DNA of 64,000 bases from Agromyces salentinus (GTDB lineage Bacteria; Actinomycetota; Actinomycetes; Actinomycetales; Microbacteriaceae). How positions within the stretch are numbered: the first letter of the stretch is position 1; the number at the start of each line of letters is the position of its first letter. The stretch lies in contig NZ_WBIR01000018.1 of NCBI RefSeq assembly GCF_009749395.1, positions 1-64,000 of the forward strand, written 5' to 3'. The notes below the pieces were generated by a model. The model made no database searches. It worked only from the letters and a program-made list of their open reading frames with translations, and had not been told where the DNA came from. This document shows, piece after piece, positions 39,533-48,123 of the stretch. The position numbers and the translations under genes were made by a program.

Positions 39533-42283
39533 TCAGCCCTCGGAGGTGTGCTCGGCGAGCTGCCGTCGGGAGGTGATGCCGAGCTTCCGGAACACCTTGC
39601 GCAGGTGGTAGTCGACGGTGTTCGCACTGATGAACAGCTCGGCGCCGATCTCGGCGTTGGTGCGGCCCGCGGCGGCGAGCCGGGCGACCGTCTCCTCCTG
39701 CGGGGTGAGGCCGTCGTCGGCCGCGCCGCCCGGCTGGCGGGGCGCGACGCGCTCACCGGTCGCCTCGAGTTCACGGCGGGCCCTGGCGGCGAACGCGGGG
39801 GCGGCCACGCGCTCGAAGATGTCCAGCGCGGCACGGAGCTCCTGGCGTGCCTCCCGCCGTCGCTTCATGCGCCGCAACCACTCGCCGTAGAGGAGGTGGG
39901 CGCGCCCGAGTTCGCCGATCACGGTGGACTCCGCGAGGTGCCCGATCGATTCGACGTAGAGGGCTTCCGCCTCCTCGTCGGCTGCCAGCAGTGCTGAGCC
40001 ACGCGCGGCCAGGCCGCGGATCCAAGGCGTGCCCGAGTGGGCGGCGAACTCCGCCAGCCGCGCGTGCGAGGCCCTCACGTCGTCGGCCCTTCCGCTGCGG
40101 ACCCCCGCTTCGATGTACTCGGGCATCTGCTGGTACGTCACCTGGAGGAACGGTCGCTCGATCATCGGTCGCAGGCGTTCGAAGGCATCGCGGTAGTGCC
40201 CGTCCGCGATCGCGCGGACGCTCAGGCCCATCATCGCGATCGTCCAGGCCCCCGCGAACCCGGTGCCGAGCACGGCCTCGGCGATCGCCTCCACCTGCGG
40301 GACGGGCGCGCCGGCCCACGCGAGGTAGGAGCCGTTCACGACCTGCTCGGCGTCGTAGCCGATGGCGTGCCGCAGTTCCCGGACGTCGTCGATGTACCGA
40401 CCGGATGCCGCAGGGTCGCCCCTGACCAGTTCGATGAGCCCGAGCAGCCACAGCACCGTGTCGAGGTCGCGCAGACGTCCTCGCGAACGGGCCGCCCCGG
40501 CGATGCGTTCGAGGAGCCTCACGCACGCCTGTTCGTCCCAGAGCGCCATGCTCAATGCGACGCCGAAGGTGCCGATCTCCAGCAGCGCCTCCTCGTCGAG
40601 CTCGAACAGCATGTCCAGGGCGTCGCGCATGACGGGCACGGCCTGCTCGTAGGGCAGGAGGATGTGAGCGCTGAGTCCGCGGAGGGCGATGGAGAGCGGA
40701 CCGCCGGCCACGTCGACGCCGGCCGCGAGACGCTGCCCGAGTTCCGGAAGCGTGACCCCCTCGATCGCCCACTCGACCGTCAGCGTGAGGTCGAACGCCC
40801 AGACGAGGGCCCGCTGCTCGAGCGCGGGCACGATGCCGTGGAAGAGCTCGGCCGCCCGGAGCATCGTCGAGGGTCCGGTGAGGATGCGCTCCCGATCGGC
40901 GACGAAGATGGCGATGAGCGCTCGGAGCTGGGCGACCCGCCCGGCGCTGACGGGGTCGAGGGCGTCGCCTTCGAGGCGATCCAGGAGCTCGCGCGCCAGT
41001 TGGGCGGCGCCCGCGCTCGCCGCGGCCTCGGCCGCCGCGAGGAGTCGCCCCGAGCGGACGGGACCGGCCGGTGACAGCTCGGCCGCCCTGGCGAGGAGGC
41101 GCGCACGGGACGCGGTGCCGCCGCGCCCGCCCGCGGCATCCGCCACCGCTTCCAACCGGTCGGCGACCTCGCCGTCGATGCCGACCGTGGCCTCCGCGGC
41201 ATGCCAGACGGCGAGGTCATGGCGGCCCGCGGCATCGGCGACGCCGCCGAGCGCCGCGTGCACGGCCCGGCGCTCCCCGGCGGGGATGGCGTTGTAGACG
41301 GCGGCGCGAACGAGCGGATGCCGGAAGCGCACGCGGTCCCGCACCGTGGCGAGGCCCGCCCGCTCCGCGGGCCCCGGGGCGTCGACCGTGACCCCGAGCA
41401 CACGGGCGGCACCGTCGATCAGCGTCGGATCGCCGGTGGACTCCGCGGCGGCGATGTCGAGCCAGCGCCGCGTCTCGGTCGGCAGCGCGTCGACGGCCCG
41501 GAGGTACACGGACTCCAGCCGCAGCCCGATGGGCACCGGGCCGACGGCGAGCGAGTGGTCGGTGAGCTGTTGCGCCGAGAACTCGAGGGCGAGGTCGATC
41601 AGTGCGAGCGGGTTGCCGCCGGTCTCCTCGGCGAACCGGGTGGCGAGGTACGGGTCGACCGGGTCGGCGGCCGAACGGTTGAGCAGGGCGACGGCGGTCG
41701 GCGCGTCGAGCCCGGCGAGGTCGAGCACGGGCACGCCGGCGGCCGCCACATCGGCTCTCGGCTCCGGCCGCATGCCGAGCAGGAGCGCGACGGACTCGGC
41801 CTCGAGGCGACGTGCGACGAACGCGAGGACCTCGAGCGACTCCGGGTCGAGGAGGTGCGCGTCGTCCACCACGCAGACGACGGGCTCGCGTTCGGCCGCC
41901 GCGGCGAGGAGCGAGAGCATGCCGAGGCCGACCAGGTAGCGGTCGGGCGGCGGCCCCGCATCGAGTCCCGCAGCGATGCGCAGGGCGGAGGCCTGCGGGC
42001 CGGGCAGGTCGCGGATGAGCGCGGCGAACGGGGTGCCGAGCCGTTGCAGGGCCGCGTACGGCATCGCCGACTCCGCCTCGAAGCCGTCGGCACGGACGAC
42101 CCTCACCCCGGCGGCCGCGCGCGTTGCCTCGTCGAGCAGCGCCGTCTTGCCGATGCCGGGCTCGCCGCGCACCACGAGCGCGGCGCCCCTGCGGTTGCGC
42201 GCACCGCCGACGAGCTCGGCGAGACGTTCGAGTTCGCCGGCACGGCCGAGGAGTGCGGAGGGCGACGTGTCGATGGACAACAC
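39533..42283 (-). CDS. LuxR-family regulator with AAA ATPase domain (LAL type)
   Basis: 916 residues. N-terminal ATPase with Walker A GEPGIGKTALL and Walker B-like VVCVVDDAHLLDPESLEV, a long helical repeat (TPR-like) middle, and a C-terminal LuxR helix-turn-helix: LTPQEETVARLAAAGRTNAE, FISANTVDYHLRKVFRKLGI. This size and order define LAL regulators (MalT-like). Start drawn at GTG 42283; nearby alternatives exist. It probably activates adjacent hydrolase genes when a small inducer binds. Inducer unknown. Confidence 0.92.
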   Translation of the reverse strand: MLSIDTSPSALLGRAGELERLAELVGGARNRRGAALVVRGEPGIGKTALLDEATRAAAGVRVVRADGFEAESAMPYAALQRLGTPFAALIRDLPGPQASALRIAAGLDAGPPPDRYLVGLGMLSLLAAAAEREPVVCVVDDAHLLDPESLEVLAFVARRLEAESVALLLGMRPEPRADVAAAGVPVLDLAGLDAPTAVALLNRSAADPVDPYLATRFAEETGGNPLALIDLALEFSAQQLTDHSLAVGPVPIGLRLESVYLRAVDALPTETRRWLDIAAAESTGDPTLIDGAARVLGVTVDAPGPAERAGLATVRDRVRFRHPLVRAAVYNAIPAGERRAVHAALGGVADAAGRHDLAVWHAAEATVGIDGEVADRLEAVADAAGGRGGTASRARLLARAAELSPAGPVRSGRLLAAAEAAASAGAAQLARELLDRLEGDALDPVSAGRVAQLRALIAIFVADRERILTGPSTMLRAAELFHGIVPALEQRALVWAFDLTLTVEWAIEGVTLPELGQRLAAGVDVAGGPLSIALRGLSAHILLPYEQAVPVMRDALDMLFELDEEALLEIGTFGVALSMALWDEQACVRLLERIAGAARSRGRLRDLDTVLWLLGLIELVRGDPAASGRYIDDVRELRHAIGYDAEQVVNGSYLAWAGAPVPQVEAIAEAVLGTGFAGAWTIAMMGLSVRAIADGHYRDAFERLRPMIERPFLQVTYQQMPEYIEAGVRSGRADDVRASHARLAEFAAHSGTPWIRGLAARGSALLAADEEAEALYVESIGHLAESTVIGELGRAHLLYGEWLRRMKRRREARQELRAALDIFERVAAPAFAARARRELEATGERVAPRQPGGAADDGLTPQEETVARLAAAGRTNAEIGAELFISANTVDYHLRKVFRKLGITSRRQLAEHTSEG

Positions 42284-42351
42284 GGTAGTGGAGCGCTCTC
42301 ACGCGGCGCTATGCCCACGTTCGGGTCAGTCTCCCGCCGACGATCCCAGGG

Positions 42352-43944
42352 TCAGAGCGCTCCGGTCGCCGGCGTCTCGCGCACGCGTCCGCCGCCCTCG
42401 AAGACGAGCAGCCGGTCGGCGAGCTTGTCGACGAAGAAGCGGTCGTGGCTGACGACGATGACGGCGCCAGGGAAGTGGGTCAGCGCCCGCTCCATGACCT
42501 GCGTCGAGGTGATGTCGAGGTGGTTCGTGGGCTCGTCGAGCACGATCACGGCGGCGCCCGACAGCAGGCACTGCGCGATCGCGACCCTCGCCCGCTGGCC
42601 GCCCGAGAGTGTTCCGATCTTCTGCTTCAGGTCGGCCTCGGAGAACTGCAGCATCGCGAGGAACCGGTTCACGCTCTTCTTCGTCGCGGTGAAGGCGAGG
42701 GAGTCGGGGTAGGCGTTCACCGCGTGCCCCACGGTGTCCTCGAGGTCGAGCTCGGCGTAGACCCGGTTGTACGAGACGTACCGCGCCCCCTTCGCCCAGC
42801 GCACGCTCCCGGCATCCGCCTCGGTCTCCTCGGTGAGCACGTCGAGCAGCGTCGACTTGCCGGAGCCGTTCGAGCCGAGCACGGCGACCCGGTCGCCGCG
42901 GTGCACGTCGAAGGTCAGGTTCTCGAACAGCGGCGAGCCGCCGAACCCCTTCGAGAGCCCGGTGACGGTGAGCAGGTCGTTGCTGACCCGCAGCCCCTCG
43001 TAGATGCCCGTGATGATCTGGTCGATCGGCCGCGGCGCCTGCCGCTTCTTGATGTCGGCGAGCCGGCGGGCGACGGCGTTCGAGGGATTGCGTGCGGCCT
43101 CCCGACGGGCGGCCGAGGCGGCCTGCTCGTAGGCCAGCAGCTCCTCCTCATGGGCGAACTGCTTCTCGAGCATCTTCAGCCGCGACTGCTTCGCGTGCAC
43201 GTAGGCCGAGTAGTCGCCCTCGTACTCCTGGAGGCGGTAGTTCTCGATCTCGACGATGCGGGTGACGACCCCGTCGAGGAACTGCCGGTCGTGGGAGACG
43301 ACGAGCACCGCGCCGGCGAACGAGGCGAGCCAGTTCTCGACCCACTTCACGCCGTCGAGGTCGAGGAAGTTCGTCGGCTCGTCGAGCAGGAGCACGTCGG
43401 GCGCCTGCACGAGGATCTGCGCGAGCGCGGCGCGGTTGCGCCATCCGCCCGACAACCGGCCGACCGGCAGGGTGCGACGCTCCTCGTCGAAGCCGAGGCG
43501 CGTGAGCACGGTGTCGATCGTGGTCTCGTAGGTCCAGCCGCCGACGTGGTCCATGCGCTCGAAGAGCTCGCCCTGCTCGGTGAGCAGGCGGGTCATCTCG
43601 GCCTCGTCCACGGGTTCGGCGAGCGCCGTCCCGATCTCGTCGAGGCGGGCCTGCGTCTCGTGGACGTCGGTGAAGTGCGCGCTCAGCGTCTCCTGGATGC
43701 TCTGCTCGCCGTCGAGCTCGGAGAACTGCGAGAAGTACCCGATGGTCGTGCCGAGGGTGACGTCGCGGGTGCCGGCGCTCGGGTCGCGGCGGCCGAGCAC
43801 GACCTCGAGGAAGCTGGTCTTGCCGGTGCCGTTCTTGCCGATGAGTCCGACGCGGTCGCCCTGCTTGAGCTTGAGGAAGGCCTCCTTCAGCACCGTGCGC
43901 CCGTCGAACTCGATGCTCACGTCGTTCAGGCGGATCAGGCTCAC
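42352..43944 (-). CDS. ABC-F family ATPase (translation factor type)
   Basis: 530 residues with two ABC domains and no membrane segments. First Walker A GKNGTGKT, signature LSGGWRNRAALAQIL, DEPTNFLD; second Walker A GSNGSGKS, signature LSGGQRARVAIAQ, DEPTNHLD. The linker has the charged, helical composition of the P-site tRNA interaction motif region (RREAARNPSNAVARRLADIK). Start GTG 43944 with AGAGGA upstream; TACGCT (44002-44007, minus strand) may be the -10 box. Likely housekeeping ribosome factor rather than transporter. Confidence 0.92.
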   Translation of the reverse strand: MSLIRLNDVSIEFDGRTVLKEAFLKLKQGDRVGLIGKNGTGKTSFLEVVLGRRDPSAGTRDVTLGTTIGYFSQFSELDGEQSIQETLSAHFTDVHETQARLDEIGTALAEPVDEAEMTRLLTEQGELFERMDHVGGWTYETTIDTVLTRLGFDEERRTLPVGRLSGGWRNRAALAQILVQAPDVLLLDEPTNFLDLDGVKWVENWLASFAGAVLVVSHDRQFLDGVVTRIVEIENYRLQEYEGDYSAYVHAKQSRLKMLEKQFAHEEELLAYEQAASAARREAARNPSNAVARRLADIKKRQAPRPIDQIITGIYEGLRVSNDLLTVTGLSKGFGGSPLFENLTFDVHRGDRVAVLGSNGSGKSTLLDVLTEETEADAGSVRWAKGARYVSYNRVYAELDLEDTVGHAVNAYPDSLAFTATKKSVNRFLAMLQFSEADLKQKIGTLSGGQRARVAIAQCLLSGAAVIVLDEPTNHLDITSTQVMERALTHFPGAVIVVSHDRFFVDKLADRLLVFEGGGRVRETPATGAL

Positions 43945-44257
43945 GGGGGTCCTCTCGGGCGACGACGAGCGGATGCCGCGCGTCGGGGATCTGGCGCCCC
44001 AAGCGTACGTGGCTCGCCTGAGCCCGCTCGCCGCGCGAGCCGCCGAGCAACCGCCGGACCGGCCGCCCTGCGGGCCGCCGCGTCCGTCGGCGCCGACGTC
44101 GTGAGCGGATGCCGCACGCGCACGCCGACCCGAGCAACGAGGTCTATACATCCGATGTTTAATGCGGCAGGATGGCACCGAATCGGCGAATACCGGCAAA
44201 CCTACCGTCCGGAGACCCGAGACACCAGACCAAAGACGTCCTGGAGGTTCTTGTCAG
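43945..44257. other. Divergent control region of the ABC-F and GH95 genes
   Basis: 313 bp without a gene. Contents: a likely -10 box for the leftward ABC-F gene (44002-44007), and near the GH95 side an AT-rich patch with the 11-bp palindrome ACATCCGATGT (44148-44158) beside TATACA (44145-44150), a candidate operator over a promoter. The GH95 ribosome site GGAGG is at 44242-44246. Confidence 0.6.
44148..44158. promoter_or_regulatory. Palindromic candidate operator upstream of GH95
   Basis: ACATCCGATGT is a perfect 11-bp palindrome in an unusually AT-rich patch. Its right half ATCCGATG resembles ATCTGATG at 55101-55108 next to the FadR-type regulator. Confidence 0.5.
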
Positions 44258-47200
44258 ATGCTCGATCACCAACTCGACCGGCGCAGTGTGCTGCAACTGG
44301 GCAGCGTCGCCGCCCTCGCCCCATTCGTGCCAGGCCTGCTGGGCGGAGCCTCGCCCGCCGCGGCCGCGCCCCTGCGTGCCGGCGGCCTCCGCACCGCGGC
44401 CGGCACGCTCGCCCTGCCGGAGATCTCGCGCAAGGCGCTCTGGTACGGGATCCCGGCCACGAACTGGGAGACGCAGGCCCTGCCGATCGGCAATGCGCGC
44501 ATGGGCGCGATGCTCTTCGGCAACCCCGACCAGGAGGTCGTGCAGTTCAGCGAGATCAGCTTCTGGGGCGGCATCAACGACTACGACAACGCGCTCGCGG
44601 GTCAGGGCGACGGCGCCTACGACACGAGCGAGACCGGCTTCGGCTCGTTCCGGGACTTCGGCACGCTGAAGATCACCTTCGCCGCCGGACCGCAGGTGGG
44701 TTCGCCCGGCGGCCCGTACACGATCTCGGGCGGCGAGGGCGTGCAGAACACGGTCGACGGCCGGTCGAACACGAAGTGGTGCATCATCGGGCCGCCGTCG
44801 CATGTGCTCTGGCAGGCCGACCTCACCGCGCCCGTCGCCCTGACGAGCTACAGCATCACGAGCGCGAACGACGTGCCGGACCGCGACCCGCAGCAGTGGG
44901 TGCTCCAGGGCTCGAACGACGGCTCGACCTGGGTCGCGCTCGACACCCGCTCCGGCCCGCCGTTCGAGCAGCGCCAGCAGACGAAGACGTACACGTTCGC
45001 GAACACCGCCGCCTTCACGCACTACCGCTTCGACTTCGTGCCGAAGGCGGGCATCAGCCACTTCCAGCTCTCGGAGATCTCGCTCGGCGGGGTCGACCTC
45101 GTACAGGGCGACCTCGTCTACGTCACCTCGCCGAGCGGGCACTCGGGCGACGACGACCGCGACCTCGCCCGCAGCATCGACGGCGACCCCGCGACCGCAT
45201 GGCACGTCAGCGGCGCCGGTGCGGGGTCCGGTGCCCGCTGGCAACTGCAGCTCCCGGCGAAGCGCGCGCTCACGGGATACGTGATCACGAGCGCCGCCGA
45301 CGGCGCAACCGCCGATCCGCGCGACTGGGTGCTCGAGGGCTCGAACGACGGCGCGACGTGGCAGCAGCTCGACGCCCGCAGCGGCACGGCGTTCGCCGCG
45401 CGAGGCGAGGCCAAGACGTTCTCCTTCGCGAACGCCGTCGAGTACACGAGGTACCGGCTCACCTTCACGGCGCCCGGCGACTTCCACCTGGCCGGCATCG
45501 CGTTCACCGGCGCGGGCTTCGACACCCGCACGCGCCGCATCGCCGCCGACTACCGCCGCTCGCTCGACACCGCGGTCGGCCTGCACCACACCAGGTACGC
45601 CCTGCGCACCGGTCGCGTGCTCCGGGAGGCGTTCGCGAGCCGTGGGGCCGACCTCGTCGTGCTCCGCTACACGACCGACGACCCCGCCGGCTTCAGCGGG
45701 ACCATCGGCATCGCGTCCGGGCAGGCGAACATCCCCGTCGTCGCGAGCGCCGGCGAGCGCCGCATCGGCTTCGAGGGAGCGCTGCTGAACGGGCTGCGCT
45801 ACGCCGCGGTCGCCCAGGTCGCCGACACCGACGGTCGGGTCACCGGGGATGCGACGACGCTGCGCGTCACCGGGGCGACGACCCTCACGCTCCTGCTCGA
45901 TGCGCGGACCGACTACAAGATGAGCGCAGCCGACGGATGGCGCGGCGACGCGCCACGACCCCGCATCGACGCGGCCCTCGCCGCGGCATCCGCCCGCTCC
46001 TTCGACGACCTGCACGACGAGCACACCGCGCAGGTCGCGGAGCTCATGTCGGCCGCCGTCGTGACCTGGGGCGACACGGATGTCTCGGTGCTCGAGCTCT
46101 CGACCGTCGAGCGGCTGAGCCGCTACAAGGCGGGCGCCGCCGACCCGACGCTCGAGCAGGCGATGTTCGACTACGGCCGCTACCTGCTCCTGAGCGCCTC
46201 GAAGTCCGACGGACTTCCCGCAAACCTGCAGGGGCTCTGGAACAACCAGAACCAGCCGGCGTGGGCGTCGGACTACCACACGAACATCAACATCCAGATG
46301 AACTACTGGGCCGCCGAGACGGGCAACCTGAGCGACTCGCACCTCGGCCTCGCGCGGTTCATCGAGCAGGTCGCCGTGCCGAGCCGGGTGGCCACCCGCA
46401 ACGCCTTCGGACAGGACACGCCAGGCTGGACCGCCCGCACCTCGCAGTCGCCGTTCGGCGGCAACGCCTGGGAGTGGAACACGGTGGCCAGCGCCTGGTA
46501 CGCCCTCCACCTCTACGAGCACTGGGCGTTCACGCAGGACCGCGACTACCTCGAGAACCTCGCGTACCCGATGATCAAGGAGATCTGCCAGTTCTGGGAG
46601 CACGAGCTCAAGGAACTCGCCGACGGCACCCTCGTGGCCCCGAACGGCTGGTCGCCCGAGCACGGCCCCCGTGAGGACGGCGTCATGCACGACCAGCAGA
46701 TGGTGTGGGACCTCTTCGAGAACTACCGGGAGTGCGCGGCGGCCCTCGACGTCGACGCCGAGTACCGGGCTCGCGTCACCGACATGCAGTCGCGCCTCGC
46801 GCCGAACAAGATCGGCAGCTGGGGGCAGCTGCAGGAATGGCAGGCCGACCGCGACAGCCCGACGGACCTGCACCGGCACACGTCGCACCTCTTCGCGGTG
46901 TACCCGGGGCGCCAGATCACCCCCGAGACACCCGAGTTCGCCGCGGCGGCGCTCGTCTCCCTGAAGGCACGATGCGGCGAGCAGGAGGGCGTCCCGTTCA
47001 CGGCGGGCACCGTCTCGGGCGACAGCCGGCGGTCGTGGACGTGGGCCTGGCGCACCGCGCTGTTCGCGCGCCTCGGCGACGCGACCCGGGCCCAGGTCAT
47101 GCTCCGCGGGCTGCTCACCTACAACACGCTCGAGAACCTGTTCTGCAACCACCCTCCCTTCCAGCTCGACGGCAACTTCGGCATCCCGGGCGGCATCATC

Positions 47201-47761
47201 GAGATGGTCCTCCAGAGCCACGGCCGCATCATCTCGCTGCTGCCGGCGACGCCCGAGGACTGGGCGACCGGGTCGTTCACCGGCCTCCGCGCCCGCGGCG
47301 GCTACGGGGTGAGCGCCACCTGGGCCGACGGCGTGGTCACCTCGTACGACATCGTCGCCGACCGTGCGCCGAACGCGGAGCCCGTCATCGTGCGGGTGAA
47401 CGGAGAGGATCGCCGCGTCCGCCCGGCGAACCCCGCCACCGGCCAGCCGATGAAGGACCTCGGCCCGGCCGTGGCGCTGGAGTTCGAGCCGCTCGTGACG
47501 ACCCGCGTGGTCGCGGGCAAGGTGCAGCTCGGCGTCAAGGCGACGAACGAGGCCGACGCGCCGGTCTCGTTCGAGTTCGAGACGCCGTACGGCATCACCA
47601 CGGTCGCGGCGGTGAAGCCCGGGAAGAACGCGTTCCACTCGTTCTCGACCCGGCTCGCGTCGATGCCCGCCGGCAGCGTCAGGATCACTGCGACGGGCCT
47701 GGTCGGCGGCGAGCCCGTCACGACCGTGCGCGACGTGGCGTACGACGCCGCGGGCGCCTGA
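44258..47761 (+). CDS. GH95 alpha-L-fucosidase with two discoidin domains
   Basis: 1167 residues, Tat signal (DRRSVLQLGSVAALAPFVPG), so exported folded. The GH95 N-terminal domain starts at ALWYGIPATNWETQALPIGN and is interrupted after about residue 140 by two F5/8-type C domains (about 155-278 and 292-420), each with WVLEGSNDG-type strands; GH95 resumes at DYRRSLDTAV. The (alpha/alpha)6 catalytic part keeps N676/N678 (HTNINIQMNYW), E801 (APNGWSPEHG) and D971 (FQLDGNFG), matching residues used by 1,2-alpha-L-fucosidases. Start ATG 44258 has GGAGG upstream. An inverting fucosidase with carbohydrate-binding inserts is likely. Confidence 0.93.
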   Translation: MLDHQLDRRSVLQLGSVAALAPFVPGLLGGASPAAAAPLRAGGLRTAAGTLALPEISRKALWYGIPATNWETQALPIGNARMGAMLFGNPDQEVVQFSEISFWGGINDYDNALAGQGDGAYDTSETGFGSFRDFGTLKITFAAGPQVGSPGGPYTISGGEGVQNTVDGRSNTKWCIIGPPSHVLWQADLTAPVALTSYSITSANDVPDRDPQQWVLQGSNDGSTWVALDTRSGPPFEQRQQTKTYTFANTAAFTHYRFDFVPKAGISHFQLSEISLGGVDLVQGDLVYVTSPSGHSGDDDRDLARSIDGDPATAWHVSGAGAGSGARWQLQLPAKRALTGYVITSAADGATADPRDWVLEGSNDGATWQQLDARSGTAFAARGEAKTFSFANAVEYTRYRLTFTAPGDFHLAGIAFTGAGFDTRTRRIAADYRRSLDTAVGLHHTRYALRTGRVLREAFASRGADLVVLRYTTDDPAGFSGTIGIASGQANIPVVASAGERRIGFEGALLNGLRYAAVAQVADTDGRVTGDATTLRVTGATTLTLLLDARTDYKMSAADGWRGDAPRPRIDAALAAASARSFDDLHDEHTAQVAELMSAAVVTWGDTDVSVLELSTVERLSRYKAGAADPTLEQAMFDYGRYLLLSASKSDGLPANLQGLWNNQNQPAWASDYHTNINIQMNYWAAETGNLSDSHLGLARFIEQVAVPSRVATRNAFGQDTPGWTARTSQSPFGGNAWEWNTVASAWYALHLYEHWAFTQDRDYLENLAYPMIKEICQFWEHELKELADGTLVAPNGWSPEHGPREDGVMHDQQMVWDLFENYRECAAALDVDAEYRARVTDMQSRLAPNKIGSWGQLQEWQADRDSPTDLHRHTSHLFAVYPGRQITPETPEFAAAALVSLKARCGEQEGVPFTAGTVSGDSRRSWTWAWRTALFARLGDATRAQVMLRGLLTYNTLENLFCNHPPFQLDGNFGIPGGIIEMVLQSHGRIISLLPATPEDWATGSFTGLRARGGYGVSATWADGVVTSYDIVADRAPNAEPVIVRVNGEDRRVRPANPATGQPMKDLGPAVALEFEPLVTTRVVAGKVQLGVKATNEADAPVSFEFETPYGITTVAAVKPGKNAFHSFSTRLASMPAGSVRITATGLVGGEPVTTVRDVAYDAAGA

Positions 47762-47877
47762 CCGCTCGTCCTGTTCCGGCCGGGTGCCCGACGAGGGTGC
47801 CCGGCCGGACCGATGTCCGGGCCTGCCACGGGCGACCGCCCCGGCGCGGCATGTCCTGCACTGCGGGCGTCCGACCA

Positions 47878-47907
47878 TTGCGCCCCGCACCGGCACTCGG
47901 GTAACCT
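47878..47907 (+). promoter_or_regulatory. Promoter of the ABC-F leader transcript
   Basis: TTGCGC (47878-47883), 18-bp spacer, TAACCT (47902-47907). The -10 box ends 7 bp before the ATG of the leader peptide at 47915, so the leader would be read from a leaderless mRNA. Confidence 0.65.
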
Positions 47908-47914
47908 CCTCGGC

Positions 47915-47938
47915 ATGGGTACCCTGATCTTCCAGTAG
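47915..47938 (+). CDS. Seven-codon leader peptide MGTLIFQ
   Basis: ATG GGT ACC CTG ATC TTC CAG TAG, translated MGTLIFQ, lies 185 bp upstream of the resistance-type ABC-F gene and 7 bp after a -10 box. Very short leaders that stall antibiotic-bound ribosomes control many erm and ABC-F resistance genes. The hydrophobic L-I-F-Q end recalls such arrest peptides (for example the LVFQM start of ErmB leader). There is no Shine-Dalgarno; a leaderless start explains this. Confidence 0.6.
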   Translation: MGTLIFQ

Positions 47939-48123
47939 GTGGCGACCGCGTCGAGCTCCGCTCCACGGTCATCTCTCGCGATTCCCTCGCGCAATCCACC
48001 TCCGTGGCCCACGCCACCAGATCATCGACCCGTCGCCGCATCGGCGCACCCGGGGCGCCCACCACCGGCGCATCCGTCCCGGCGTGCCGACCCAGCCGGC
48101 GACAGGCGGGAAGGCCGGTCCCC
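47939..48123 (+). promoter_or_regulatory. Attenuator-like 5' region of the ABC-F gene
   Basis: 185 bp between leader stop and coding start. GGTGGCG (47938-47944, touching the leader's stop codon) can pair with CGCCACC (48012-48018). Shorter hairpins such as GCCG-CAT-CGGC follow, and the ABC-F ribosome site GGGAAGG is at 48108-48114. This layout fits ribosome-stalling attenuation, but exact alternative structures cannot be settled by eye. The rest of the 47762-48123 gap holds no gene. Confidence 0.5.

Noticed and set aside
42445-46674. Very long open frame (over 1400 codons) on the plus strand crossing the ABC-F and GH95 genes
   Set aside because: Arg/Pro/His-dominated composition and no domains. 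It shadows real genes whose motifs and ribosome sites are clear; very high GC makes such frames common.
47860-47883. WhiB7-type control of the ABC-F leader promoter
   Set aside because: The AT-rich stretch just upstream of the -35 box expected for WhiB7 targets is absent; the sequence there is GC-rich.
44159-47896. 1245-codon minus-strand frame opposite GH95
   Set aside because: Composition of an antisense shadow; GH95 catalytic residues, Tat signal and ribosome site are all on the plus strand.
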